Shown one piece after another: positions 25,607 through 33,490 of a stretch of DNA of 52,425 bases. The stretch comes from an uncultured Bacteroidales bacterium (lineage in GTDB: Bacteria; Bacteroidota; Bacteroidia; Bacteroidales; F082), in the NCBI GenBank assembly GCA_946408345.1, contig CAMJRR010000019.1, positions 1-52,425 of the forward strand. The letters run 5' to 3'. Position numbers and translations under genes: made by a program. The notes under the pieces are model-generated. The model was given only the letters and a program-made list of their open reading frames with translations, did no database searches and had not been told where the DNA came from. Position 1 is the first letter of the stretch. Each line of letters starts with the position of its first letter.

Positions 25607-26535
25607 TAATAGGGTTTTTGCTGGCTTGCCTGACGGCTTCCGCTCAGCGCTATGAGAAAGTGCCATTTGGTGACTTTGAGCACTGGGTCGTGCGATACAT
25701 TACCGAGTCGCAGATTATCGGTGGACAAGAGAAAACTTTGTACGTGATTGGTCCCGATGATACTATCTGGAGTAATGCCCCATATAGTTACAAGAACACG
25801 ATTTGGTCGTCCTCCAATGCCTTCGCCAAGGTGATGGGCGTGGTGAAAACCAGCACGAATGTCACTCCCGACAAAGGTCCTAATGGGAAATGTGCCAAAT
25901 TGGCCACGCAATTTGCCTCATGTAAAGTGGTAGGAATGGTCAATATCAAGGTATTGGCAGCGGGCTCCATCTATTGGGGAAAGATGCTGGAACCTATTAC
26001 TGGGGTCAGTGACCCTTACGCTTTTATGGATTGGGGCATTCCGTTCGATAAACGACCTAAAGCTTTGGTGCTCAATTATAAAGCTACCATTCCTAATACG
26101 GGAAAACTGGTAAAGGGCACCACTTTTCGCACCACTGAGTTTGATGGTTACGACCCTGCCGAAATTCTTTTTATCCTTCAAAACCGTTGGGAGGACGAAA
26201 AAGGCAACATCCATGCTAAGAGAGTGGGGACTGCTGTTTACCATATCGAAAAATCCTCAAATGGGTGGGTAAAGGATTCCAAGCTGCCGATAATCTATGG
26301 GGATGCCAGAAAATCAAAAGATTACCAGCCTTATATGGACTTGATTTCAGGTGAGAAAACCATGTATGCCTTAAACAAGAAAGGTAAGAAAAAAGTCATC
26401 CAGGAAGAGGCTTGGGCTGAGGCGAATTGTCCTGTCACTCATGCGATTATGATGATTACCTCGGGTAGTCAGGGAGCATTTGTCGGTGCATTGGGCAATG
26501 TGCTATGGGTGGATGAGATTCGGTTGGAGTATTAA
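25588..26535 (+). CDS. Secreted PCMD-domain protein
   Basis: 315 residues. Signal peptide to about residue 19 (cleavage in TASAQ), then a single beta-rich PCMD (putative carbohydrate metabolism, PF13201-like) domain: VPFGDFEHWVVRYITES, the hydrophobic DPYAFMDWGIPFDKRPKALV strand and a closing VLWVDEIRLEY, a usual PCMD end. PCMD proteins are surface or periplasmic and are found with glycan-use genes in Bacteroidota; their ligands are mostly unknown. Its ATG lies 19 bp inside the SDR gene, so it is part of the reductase unit by position, a partner I would not have predicted. Confidence 0.8.
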   Translation: MAKVQIIIGFLLACLTASAQRYEKVPFGDFEHWVVRYITESQIIGGQEKTLYVIGPDDTIWSNAPYSYKNTIWSSSNAFAKVMGVVKTSTNVTPDKGPNGKCAKLATQFASCKVVGMVNIKVLAAGSIYWGKMLEPITGVSDPYAFMDWGIPFDKRPKALVLNYKATIPNTGKLVKGTTFRTTEFDGYDPAEILFILQNRWEDEKGNIHAKRVGTAVYHIEKSSNGWVKDSKLPIIYGDARKSKDYQPYMDLISGEKTMYALNKKGKKKVIQEEAWAEANCPVTHAIMMITSGSQGAFVGALGNVLWVDEIRLEY

Positions 26536-26576
26536 GGGTTTTTTTAGGATTTGAATGGATATTCCAAAACTTTTCC

Positions 26577-26584
26577 TATTTTTG
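26577..26584 (+). promoter_or_regulatory. -7 element (TATTTTTG) for the DUF5606 gene
   Basis: Exact TAnnTTTG followed by C, 38 bp before the ATG at 26623; a TTTG at about 26550 is the nearest -33-like word, somewhat far. Confidence 0.55.
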
Positions 26585-26622
26585 CAGCCGTTTTTTGAGA
26601 ACTATTAAACATAACATTGACT

Positions 26623-27075
26623 ATGGATTTAAGTAAAATTGTATCGATATCTGGCAAACCTGGACTGTATCAGATTAAGTCACAGGCTATTGGAAGGCTT
26701 ATTGTTGAATCTGTCGTTGACGGCAAGTGTACGCCTGCCTTTGCCCGCGATCGCATGAGCTCGCTTGAGGAAATCTCCATCTTTTCTACCGATGATGATC
26801 GTCCACTGAAGGAAGTTTTCAAGATGATTCATGACAAGATGGGCGATAAGGTCGATTTTGACTATAAGAAGGCTTCGAACGACGAATTGCGCGAGAAGTT
26901 CGCATTCGTCATGCCTGATTATGATGAGGAAGCCGTATATCCTTCAGATATGAAGAAGGTTTTCGCTTGGTATCAAATGCTGATGGACAAGAACTTGCTT
27001 GACTTTACTGAAGAGGAAACACAACCTGAGGCAGAAAAGGAGACTCCCGCGGAATCTTCGACCGAGAAAGAGTAA
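26623..27075 (+). CDS. DUF5606 domain protein
   Basis: 150 residues from the ATG at 26623; a TTG two codons upstream is possible but less likely. The sequence starts MDLSKIVSISGKPGLYQIKS and continues with LIVESVVDGKCTPAFARDRMSSLEEISIF, diagnostic of DUF5606, a family restricted to Bacteroidota and of unknown function. A helical part with VYPSDMKKVFAWYQMLMDKNLL follows, and then a low-complexity Glu/Pro/Thr tail (about residues 128-150) typical of these proteins. It is cytosolic, with its own promoter and a strong terminator, so a single-gene unit. Confidence 0.88.
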   Translation: MDLSKIVSISGKPGLYQIKSQAIGRLIVESVVDGKCTPAFARDRMSSLEEISIFSTDDDRPLKEVFKMIHDKMGDKVDFDYKKASNDELREKFAFVMPDYDEEAVYPSDMKKVFAWYQMLMDKNLLDFTEEETQPEAEKETPAESSTEKE

Positions 27076-27103
27076 AATTTTTTCATGGCATATTTTTGTT
27101 GGA

Positions 27104-27126
27104 AGCCGCTTTTAGCGGCTTTTTTT
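27104..27126 (+). terminator. Intrinsic terminator after the DUF5606 gene
   Basis: 7-bp perfect stem AGCCGCT / AGCGGCT with a TTT loop, followed by seven T residues. Its T-run ends two bases before the -7 element of pyrK. Confidence 0.85.
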
Positions 27127-27127
27127 G

Positions 27128-27135
27128 TATCTTTG
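27128..27135 (+). promoter_or_regulatory. -7 element (TATCTTTG) for pyrK-pyrD
   Basis: Exact TAnnTTTG, 23 bp before the pyrK ATG and directly after the T-run of the preceding terminator, so terminator and promoter are fused in about 35 bp. Confidence 0.6.
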
Positions 27136-27158
27136 TCCCATTGTAAACAGTAGAATTC

Positions 27159-27923
27159 ATGACAAAACTGATTGAAGACTTCAAACTGGTCGATAAGCAG
27201 GACTATTGCCGTTCAGTGTTGCTAAGGTTGCGTGCGGAACGTGCTTTGCCTGGCATTACACCTGGACAGTTTGTTCAGGTGCGCGTCGATGGCTCGCCAA
27301 GCACTTATCTTCGTCGTCCCATCTCCATACACGATGTGGATTTTCGGAAGAATGAGATTTCTTTGTTGGTGCAACAAGTGGGCGAAGGGACGAGACATTT
27401 GGCGGCTGCCAAAATGGGTGATACCATCAATATGGTGCTGCCCTTGGGCAATGGCTTCAGCATGCCCGAAAAAGGGGATAGGTGCCTGCTCGTCGGTGGC
27501 GGCATCGGCATTGCACCGCTGTATCACTTCGCCAAAGTTTTGAACGAGAAAGGCATCCGTCCGACTTTGCTCTTGGGCGGAAAAACGGAATTGGATTTGT
27601 TGCGTCTGGCTGACTATCAAAAACTTGGCGAGACCTTTGTGACCACAGAAGACGGCTCGCTCGGTGAGAAAGGCTTTGTGACTATGCATTCGGTTTGGCA
27701 AAGGCAACAGTTTGACAAAATCTATGTCTGTGGTCCAAAGCCCATGATGAAGGCAGTGGCTAAATTGGCTGCTGAGAAGAACGTTTGGTGTGAGGTCTCG
27801 CTTGAGAATTTGATGGCCTGTGGGCTCGGCGCTTGCCTCTGTTGCGTCGAGGACACGGTCGATGGCCACGTTTGTGTCTGCAAGGAAGGACCAGTGTTTA
27901 ATACAAGGAGGTTGAAATGGTGA
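27159..27923 (+). CDS. pyrK: Dihydroorotate dehydrogenase B, electron-transfer subunit
   Basis: 254 residues. PyrK passes electrons from PyrD to NAD in the class 1B dihydroorotate dehydrogenase of pyrimidine synthesis. Seen: FAD-binding beta-barrel with [16 protein letters not shown]-binding [30 protein letters not shown], and the C-terminal [2Fe-2S] cysteines in [16 protein letters not shown] plus [10 protein letters not shown]. Its length is normal for the family. The stop codon lies inside the pyrD start (7-bp overlap), so subunits are made coupled. Confidence 0.95.
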   Translation: MTKLIEDFKLVDKQDYCRSVLLRLRAERALPGITPGQFVQVRVDGSPSTYLRRPISIHDVDFRKNEISLLVQQVGEGTRHLAAAKMGDTINMVLPLGNGFSMPEKGDRCLLVGGGIGIAPLYHFAKVLNEKGIRPTLLLGGKTELDLLRLADYQKLGETFVTTEDGSLGEKGFVTMHSVWQRQQFDKIYVCGPKPMMKAVAKLAAEKNVWCEVSLENLMACGLGACLCCVEDTVDGHVCVCKEGPVFNTRRLKW

Positions 27924-28831
27924 ACATGACAATAGACTTGGGACGCGGCTTGTTGCTGCGCAACCCTGTGATGACGGCTTCGGGTACTTTCGGTTATGGT
28001 GAAGAGTACACGGATTTTGTGGACCTTTCCCGGTTGGGTGGCATCATCGTGAAGGGCACGACCTTGCATCCGCGTGAGGGCAATCCTTATCCGCGTATGG
28101 CCGAGACTCCTTCGGGGATGCTCAACTGCGTTGGACTGCAAAACAAAGGCGTACAATACTTCATCGACACGATTTATCCCCGCATCAAGGACTTCGATAC
28201 CAATGTGTTGCTCAATCTCTCTGGCTCCACCTTGGAGGACTATGTGAAAGGTGCAGAGATGGTGGATGCTTTGGAAAAGATTCCTGCTATTGAGTTGAAT
28301 GTCTCTTGCCCCAATGTGAAGCAAGGCGGTATGGCATTTGGCGTGACCACCACGGGCATCTCGCAGGTGGTCTCCGAGGTGCGCAAGGTATATCACAAGC
28401 ACCTGATGGTCAAGTTGTCGCCCAATGTGACTAACATCGCTGAAATCGCGCTGGCTGCCGAGGCTGCCGGTGCCGATTCGGTGTCGCTCATCAATACGCT
28501 GATGGGCATGGCCATTGATGCGGAGAAGCGCAAGCCGAAATTGTCAGTGATTACGGGAGGCTTGTCGGGTGCTTGTGTGAAGCCCGTGGCCTTGCGTATG
28601 GTGTGGCAGGTGGCCAAGGCGGTGAAGATTCCCGTTGTGGGCTTGGGAGGCATCTCCAACGCCACCGATGCCGTAGAGTTCATGCTTGCCGGTGCCTCCG
28701 CCATCGAAATCGGCACAGCTAATTTCATCGATCCTGCTATTTCAGCAAAGGTCGCCTGGGGAATTAACGAGTATTGCGAAAGGCACGGTTTCCAAAATGT
28801 AACGGATTTGATTGGGGCTTTGGAGTGTTGA
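27917..28831 (+). CDS. pyrD: Dihydroorotate dehydrogenase B, catalytic subunit
   Basis: 304 residues, FMN TIM-barrel. It oxidises dihydroorotate to orotate, the fourth step of UMP synthesis, together with PyrK. Motifs: [16 protein letters not shown], the catalytic-base region [13 protein letters not shown] (Cys in the class 1 position), [29 protein letters not shown] and [23 protein letters not shown]. The pairing with pyrK marks it as class 1B (NAD-linked). Confidence 0.96.
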   Translation: MVNMTIDLGRGLLLRNPVMTASGTFGYGEEYTDFVDLSRLGGIIVKGTTLHPREGNPYPRMAETPSGMLNCVGLQNKGVQYFIDTIYPRIKDFDTNVLLNLSGSTLEDYVKGAEMVDALEKIPAIELNVSCPNVKQGGMAFGVTTTGISQVVSEVRKVYHKHLMVKLSPNVTNIAEIALAAEAAGADSVSLINTLMGMAIDAEKRKPKLSVITGGLSGACVKPVALRMVWQVAKAVKIPVVGLGGISNATDAVEFMLAGASAIEIGTANFIDPAISAKVAWGINEYCERHGFQNVTDLIGALEC

Positions 28832-28924
28832 TGCATCATTCATGTTTTGATGCTAAAAGGATGGAGGTTTGAATATAAAGGAATGATTTTTGATAAAATA
28901 ATCCTTATCAAAAATATTCTCATC

Positions 28925-29182
28925 ATGAAAAAATCACGTATCTATTTCATTTTAGCCGCCTTTATGGCCGCCGGTTTCGTTTTTGGCTTGGCTTTCAATA
29001 GCCTGTTCACCAAATCGTACGCCGAAGAGCGCAACACGGAAGCGCTTATTCCTGCTGAAAACGCTTTTGAAGTCACGGCAGCTGGTACCGCTCGCAGCGC
29101 GGATTACGAAATCGTCACCATCTATGGACGCAAATACATCATTTTCAGTAATGGTGATGATATTGAAGTGCTGAATTATTAA
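28925..29182 (+). CDS. Small single-pass membrane protein, unknown function
   Basis: 85 residues from the ATG at 28925; the frame upstream is AT-rich non-coding. An N-terminal hydrophobic helix (IYFILAAFMAAGFVFGLAF) anchors a small periplasmic domain ending YEIVTIYGRKYIIFSNGDDI, predicted beta. No family recognised. It ends 11 bp from the convergent murB gene. Confidence 0.65.
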   Translation: MKKSRIYFILAAFMAAGFVFGLAFNSLFTKSYAEERNTEALIPAENAFEVTAAGTARSADYEIVTIYGRKYIIFSNGDDIEVLNY

Positions 29183-29193
29183 GTTTGAACTTG

Positions 29194-30234
29194 TCAAACA
29201 AAATTGACCTCGGGACTTATCTTAATACCGAATTTGGCCTCCACAGAATCTTGGATTCTTTGGGCAAGTTCCACTATGTCCTGGCCTTTGCCACCGCCGT
29301 AATGCACCAAGACGAGCGCCTGTTTCTCGTACACGCCAACGTGCTCGTTGCGCCAGCCTTTCCAACTTGCGGTCCCTGAGCCTGTCGAAGGGCCGCTATG
29401 CTCAATTAGCCATCCTGCCGGCACTTTCACCTTACCATTAGGCTCATCATAGTGCGGCATCGTTGGATATTCTTTCTGTAAAGCCTCAAATTGTGTCCTC
29501 TCAATTACAGGGTTTTTGAAGAAACTCCCTGCACTGCCAATCTGCTTCACATCAGGCAGTTTGGCGTCGCGGATGGCGCAAATGGAATCGTGAAGTTGCT
29601 GTAAAGTAGGATTCTCAATACCGTTTTGTTCCAGATAGGCCTTGATGTTGCCGTATTCAAGGTTCAGAAGGGCGTTTTTCTTTAGTAAAAATTCCACTGA
29701 GATGATGACGTATTGCCCTTTCAGCTCATTCTTAAAAACGCTCTCGCGATAGCCAAAACGACAGTCTTTTTTGGTGAAAACCTTGGTTTCGCCAGTGGTC
29801 AAATCCATGGCTTCGCAACGTAGGAAACTGTCTTTCAGTTCCATGCCATAAGCACCGATGTTCTGCACGGGTGCTGCCCCGACTTTGCCTGGGATATGGG
29901 CGAGGTTCTCTATGCCATGCCAACCTTTGTCGACACAGAAACGCACGAAATCAGGCCAGTCTACTCCAGCTTGGGCACGCACGATGATTTCGTTTCCATC
30001 TTCAAGAAGGATTTCTATACCTTTCGTATTGATGTAAACCACGAGGCCATCAAACACATCTTTTTGGAAAAGGACGTTGTTTCCTCCGCTGAGGATCAGA
30101 GTTTTATGTTTCTGTAACGCTCCGCTTTGGATAAGTGTTTGCAGGTCGCTGGTTTGGTTGATTTCAGCGAATTGTTTCGCTATGGTATCGAAGCCAAAAC
30201 TGTTGTAGAGTCGTAGGTTGACATTGGTTTTCAT
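29194..30234 (-). CDS. murB: UDP-N-acetylenolpyruvoylglucosamine reductase, with a repeat-derived insertion
   Basis: 346 residues. MurB reduces UDP-GlcNAc-enolpyruvate to UDP-MurNAc in the cytosol. Seen: FAD-binding LILSGGNNVLF, GIENLAHIPGKVGAAPVQNI, the active-site Arg region FGYRESVFK, catalytic Ser in QIGSAGSFFKNPVI, and the type I C-terminal domain with AGWLIEHSG. Directly after this, residues 282-290 (PSTGSGTAS) are absent from the family pattern GWLIE-x-x-GWKGW; they correspond exactly to a dispersed DNA repeat at 29371-29394. The frame is kept, and the gene is otherwise complete, so the enzyme is probably active. Its start overlaps the upstream Bro-N gene by 4 bp. Confidence 0.93.
   Translation of the reverse strand: MKTNVNLRLYNSFGFDTIAKQFAEINQTSDLQTLIQSGALQKHKTLILSGGNNVLFQKDVFDGLVVYINTKGIEILLEDGNEIIVRAQAGVDWPDFVRFCVDKGWHGIENLAHIPGKVGAAPVQNIGAYGMELKDSFLRCEAMDLTTGETKVFTKKDCRFGYRESVFKNELKGQYVIISVEFLLKKNALLNLEYGNIKAYLEQNGIENPTLQQLHDSICAIRDAKLPDVKQIGSAGSFFKNPVIERTQFEALQKEYPTMPHYDEPNGKVKVPAGWLIEHSGPSTGSGTASWKGWRNEHVGVYEKQALVLVHYGGGKGQDIVELAQRIQDSVEAKFGIKISPEVNFV
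29371..29394. repeat. CCTGAGCCTGTCGAAGG element inside murB
   Basis: The 24-bp palindromic word GGTCCCTGAGCCTGTCGAAG plus GGCC is the same element as at 247-270, with two or three differences. Read in the murB frame it adds nine residues. Confidence 0.75.
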
Positions 30235-31112
30235 TGGGTATCGTTGTTTTTTGACGTATCTTGTTCTTCAAGTAACTCGTAATTGGATTGTATTTCTAAT
30301 GTGGGTTTGTCAGCAGCATTCAAAGGGGATATGACTGATTGCCCAATTTGTTTTTCCAAGTTTTTTCGTGCGGTTTTGGCGATTTTTCCCCCTTCGGTTG
30401 CCACGTTTTTGTTCTCGGCAAAAGTTTTTGGCTCACGAGTTTTAGAAATTGCTGTTGTGGACACTTCGGCTAACATGTTCAACACCAATTCAATATTGGT
30501 CATGTTGTCACGAAGGCTTTCTTTTTTGAGACCTTTTAGTTGCTTGTATTCCTTTACGGAAAGGCCACTCCATGCTTTGGTCATCTCATTAGTGAGAATG
30601 GCGTAGTCACGTTCTTCCTCTATGCCCCGAGCTTTCCATTCGTCAGTAAGTTCCTTGCGCATTTCGATGCTTTGTAGTCGTTGGTTAATCCAGCCTTCAG
30701 TGTAACCTTTGGCACGATAATACTCGGCACCTCGAAGAATAGCCTTTTCGGGGTCTGCTATCTCATTCAAGCGTTCATTGCCCACTTCGGCCAACCACAT
30801 TTTGAACGGCTCCGCTTTGGGCGAAGGAATGGACTGGACTAAACGCAGAATGTTTTTGGTGGTCATGCAGTCTGTCTTATAGTATTTGCCGTCTGCGGCT
30901 TGCATTTTCAGTCCGTGACAGTTTGTCACGACCTCACTTCCTTCGGCTTTCAGTCTTTGTTTTAGTTTTCTCCAATAGGCTCCAGGGTCTTTACTTGCTG
31001 ATTCAGATAACACATTACAAATATCAACAACAGAAAAGTACCATTCTTCGTTTTCGGCATCCCAATGCGTTCTAACTTGCTTTTGTTCAAAAAGTTTTAT
31101 TTTGTCAGTCAT
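30231..31112 (-). CDS. Bro-N (phage antirepressor-like) domain protein
   Basis: 293 residues. The N-terminal part (about 1-115) has the Bro-N pattern: KQVRTHWDAENEEWYFSVVD, then YWRKLKQRLKAEG and KNILRLVQSIPSPKAEPFKMW. Bro-N domains bind DNA in phage antirepressors and in virus BRO proteins. The C-terminal part is helical, with conserved YRAKGYTEGWINQRLQSI and RDYAILTNEMTKAWSGLS. This full-length form also occurs as a stand-alone chromosomal gene in gut Bacteroidota; the cellular role is unknown. No other phage gene is nearby. It is placed ahead of murB with a 4-bp overlap. Confidence 0.78.
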   Translation of the reverse strand: MTDKIKLFEQKQVRTHWDAENEEWYFSVVDICNVLSESASKDPGAYWRKLKQRLKAEGSEVVTNCHGLKMQAADGKYYKTDCMTTKNILRLVQSIPSPKAEPFKMWLAEVGNERLNEIADPEKAILRGAEYYRAKGYTEGWINQRLQSIEMRKELTDEWKARGIEEERDYAILTNEMTKAWSGLSVKEYKQLKGLKKESLRDNMTNIELVLNMLAEVSTTAISKTREPKTFAENKNVATEGGKIAKTARKNLEKQIGQSVISPLNAADKPTLEIQSNYELLEEQDTSKNNDTQ

Positions 31113-31128
31113 CGATGGCTAATTTTTG

Positions 31129-31136
31129 CAAATTTA
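31129..31136 (-). promoter_or_regulatory. -7 element (TAAATTTG) for the Bro-N / murB unit
   Basis: Exact TAnnTTTG on the minus strand, 17 bp before the Bro-N start codon. Confidence 0.6.
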
Positions 31137-31177
31137 GTGAAAAAGATCGAATAAGTGCAAGGAAGGGGAAAAGTTAT

Positions 31178-31185
31178 TACCTTTG
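31178..31185 (+). promoter_or_regulatory. -7 element (TACCTTTG) abutting a start codon
   Basis: Exact TAnnTTTG; the ATG of the next gene begins five bases after it, so transcription from here would start at or within a few bases of the start codon (leaderless mRNA). Confidence 0.55.
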
Positions 31186-31190
31186 CCCCC

Positions 31191-32306
31191 ATGAAACGCG
31201 CCATTGTATCGGTGATTAACGATTTGGTTACGGACCAAAGAGTCAACAAGTCGTGCCTGGCTTTGCAAAAGGCTGGATACGAGGTGCTTTTGGTTGGACG
31301 GAAGCAACGCAAGAGTCCACCGATGGATGAACGCCCCTATGTTTCGCATCGAATGAAACTACTCTTCGAGAAAGGGCCGCTGTTTTATGCTGAATACAAT
31401 ATGCGACTGTTTTTCTTTCTGCTGTTTCATCGTGCCCAGCTGTTGCTGTCCAATGATTTGGATACGATTTTGCCCAATTACTGCATCTCACGCTTGAAAG
31501 GTATCAAGATGGTTTTTGACAGCCATGAGTATTTCACCGAGACACCAGAGTTGGTCAATCGACCCATGGTGCAAAAGGTATGGAAACGGATAGAATGTTT
31601 TGTCGTGCCCAGACTGGACGAGATGATCACCGTTTGCGATAGTATCGCTGACCTGTTTCGTGAGAAATACGGTGTCAAGTGCCATGTCATCCGCAACATC
31701 CCGCCACGAAAGGCTTTGCCTCCAAAAGGCGACAAACTGGCTTTGGGTCTACCGACAGACAAACATCTCTTGGTGCTGCAAGGCTCGGGCATCAACATAC
31801 AGCGTGGAGCTGAGGAATTGGTGCAGGCGATGTCGCTCTTGGATGACTGTTACCTGATGATTATCGGCGGCGGCGATGTGTTGCCTGTCTTGAAGCAGAT
31901 GGTTGAAGATATGAACATTACCGACCGCGTGCGCTTCTTCCCAAGGATGCCTTACCAGCAGATGATGGCCTATACACAACTTGCCGAGTTGGGTTTCTGC
32001 CTCGACAAGGATACCAACCTCAACTACCGCTTCAGCTTGCCTAATAAATTGTTCGACTTCATTCAGGCAGGCGTGCCAATAGTGGCCTCTCATCTGACGG
32101 AAATAGAAAAGGTTATTAGGCAATATGACCTCGGTTTGTTCATCGAGAATCATTTGCCTGAAACCATAGCCACCACTATTCGGGAAGCTTTTGCTGACGA
32201 GGCAAGAAGAGAAAAATGGGAGCAGAATTTACAAGTTGCGGCACGGGATTTGTGCTGGGAGAATGAGGAGCAAAAACTACTTGAAATCTACAAACATTAT
32301 GAATGA
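31191..32306 (+). CDS. GT4-type glycosyltransferase
   Basis: 371 residues from the ATG at 31191 (MKRAIVSVINDLVTDQRVNK); the twelve extra upstream residues of the open frame read through the promoter and are not part of the gene. GT-B plan: N-terminal acceptor domain with FDSHEYFTETPEL, then a donor domain with LLVLQGSGINIQRGAEELVQ, RVRFFPRMPYQQMMAYTQL and the nucleotide-sugar loop SLPNKLFDFIQAGVPIVAS. It probably builds a surface glycan or glycolipid in the cytosol at the inner membrane. Followed with an 8-bp overlap by a second glycosyltransferase. Confidence 0.88.
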   Translation: MKRAIVSVINDLVTDQRVNKSCLALQKAGYEVLLVGRKQRKSPPMDERPYVSHRMKLLFEKGPLFYAEYNMRLFFFLLFHRAQLLLSNDLDTILPNYCISRLKGIKMVFDSHEYFTETPELVNRPMVQKVWKRIECFVVPRLDEMITVCDSIADLFREKYGVKCHVIRNIPPRKALPPKGDKLALGLPTDKHLLVLQGSGINIQRGAEELVQAMSLLDDCYLMIIGGGDVLPVLKQMVEDMNITDRVRFFPRMPYQQMMAYTQLAELGFCLDKDTNLNYRFSLPNKLFDFIQAGVPIVASHLTEIEKVIRQYDLGLFIENHLPETIATTIREAFADEARREKWEQNLQVAARDLCWENEEQKLLEIYKHYE

Positions 32307-33429
32307 TACTGATTATCACCTACATGTCATCGCTTTCGATGTGCCATATCCAGCCAATTATGGAGGAGTCATTGATGTGTTCTATCGGGTGAAGGCGCTT
32401 TCGGAATCAGGTGTGAAGGTGCATCTGCATTGTTTTGAGTATGGTCGCGGCGAGCAGGAAATTCTGAAGCGCTGCCATGCGGTGAAGTACTATAAACGCG
32501 ACACTTCTTTTGCCAAACAGCTGAGCCTCATGCCTTTCATCGTCAATTCACGCCGTTCCGAGGCTTTGGTGCAGGACCTGCTGAAAGACGATTATCCCAT
32601 TCTTTGTGAGGGTTTGCATACCACGGCAATCCTGCTTGACAAACGCCTCAAGGACAGGAAAGTCTATGTCCGCGCCCACAATGTGGAACACGATTATTAT
32701 AATGGATTGGGTGATACGGAACGATGCGGTTGGAAAAGGCTTTTCTATCGTGCTGAAGCATGGAAACTAAGGCGGTACGAGCCTGTTTTGAAAAAAGCGG
32801 CCGGTATTTTTGCCATTTCACAGAAAGACGGGGATTATTTCAGCAAACGCTATCAGAATGTTATCGTTGTACCTGGTTTTAATTCTGCCGACTCAGTGTG
32901 CTCTGAGACGGGTAGAGGAGACTATGTTTTGTATCACGGCAACCTTTCAGTTCGTGAAAATGAAGATGCTGCCGAGTGGCTGATAGAGAATGTGTTTTCT
33001 GAACTTGATCTGCATTGTATTGTTTCGGGCTTGAATCCTTCTGATAAATTGGTGAAATTGGCTGAAAAATACAGCAATGTGACGATCGTAGCCAATCCCG
33101 ATGACGCCGAGATGATCGACTTGTTGCGGCAGGCTCAGGTGAACATTTTGGTGACGAATCAGCCAACGGGTTTGAAATTGAAGCTGTTGAATGCACTTTA
33201 CAACGGACGATTCTGTCTGGTCAATTCCGACATGGTGAAAGGCACTTCTCTGGATGCTCTTTGTGTGGTGGCCGACGAGCCCGAGCAAATGATTGCTGAA
33301 ATCAAGCGACTGATGGAGGAGGATTTTACAGAGGAGGACATTGAGGAACGCGATGCGCAAATGCAGCAGTTGTATGACAATAAGGCAAATGCGTGTAAAA
33401 TTGTGGAAACCATAAGCTTTAAGCCGTAA
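32299..33429 (+). CDS. Glycosyltransferase (GT-B fold)
   Basis: 376 residues from the ATG at 32299; the longer frame from 32191 lies inside the upstream gene. N-terminal VIAFDVPYPANYGGVIDVFY and VRAHNVEHDYYNGL are usual in Bacteroidota glycosyltransferases of surface-glycan loci; the C-terminal donor domain has DYVLYHGNLSVRENEDAAEW and a QPTGLKLKLLNALYNGRFCL loop in the place of the GT4 E-x7-E site. Substrate unknown. The last codons (SFKP) and the stop are formed by the word repeat that follows, suggesting the repeat reached or created the 3' end. Confidence 0.85.
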   Translation: MNDTDYHLHVIAFDVPYPANYGGVIDVFYRVKALSESGVKVHLHCFEYGRGEQEILKRCHAVKYYKRDTSFAKQLSLMPFIVNSRRSEALVQDLLKDDYPILCEGLHTTAILLDKRLKDRKVYVRAHNVEHDYYNGLGDTERCGWKRLFYRAEAWKLRRYEPVLKKAAGIFAISQKDGDYFSKRYQNVIVVPGFNSADSVCSETGRGDYVLYHGNLSVRENEDAAEWLIENVFSELDLHCIVSGLNPSDKLVKLAEKYSNVTIVANPDDAEMIDLLRQAQVNILVTNQPTGLKLKLLNALYNGRFCLVNSDMVKGTSLDALCVVADEPEQMIAEIKRLMEEDFTEEDIEERDAQMQQLYDNKANACKIVETISFKP

Positions 33430-33486
33430 GCCATAAGCCAGGCTGGGGTTTATGCTTACCGCTTACGGCTTATAGCTTATAGCTTA
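33421..33486. repeat. Inverted heptamer array (TAAGCCG / GCTTATA)
   Basis: Three TAAGCCN heptamers (33421-33440) face an inverted arm of GCTTAYN heptamers (33455-33486) across a 14-bp loop. The left arm contains the stop codon of the glycosyltransferase, the right arm ends just before the stop codon of the convergent ftsE gene, so the array may serve as a bidirectional terminator-like hairpin. Confidence 0.75.
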
Positions 33487-33490
33487 AAAA

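Noticed and set aside
30231..31112. Prophage remnant at the Bro-N gene
   Set aside because: No integrase, structural, lysis or att-like repeats are seen on either side; flanks are housekeeping and glycan genes.
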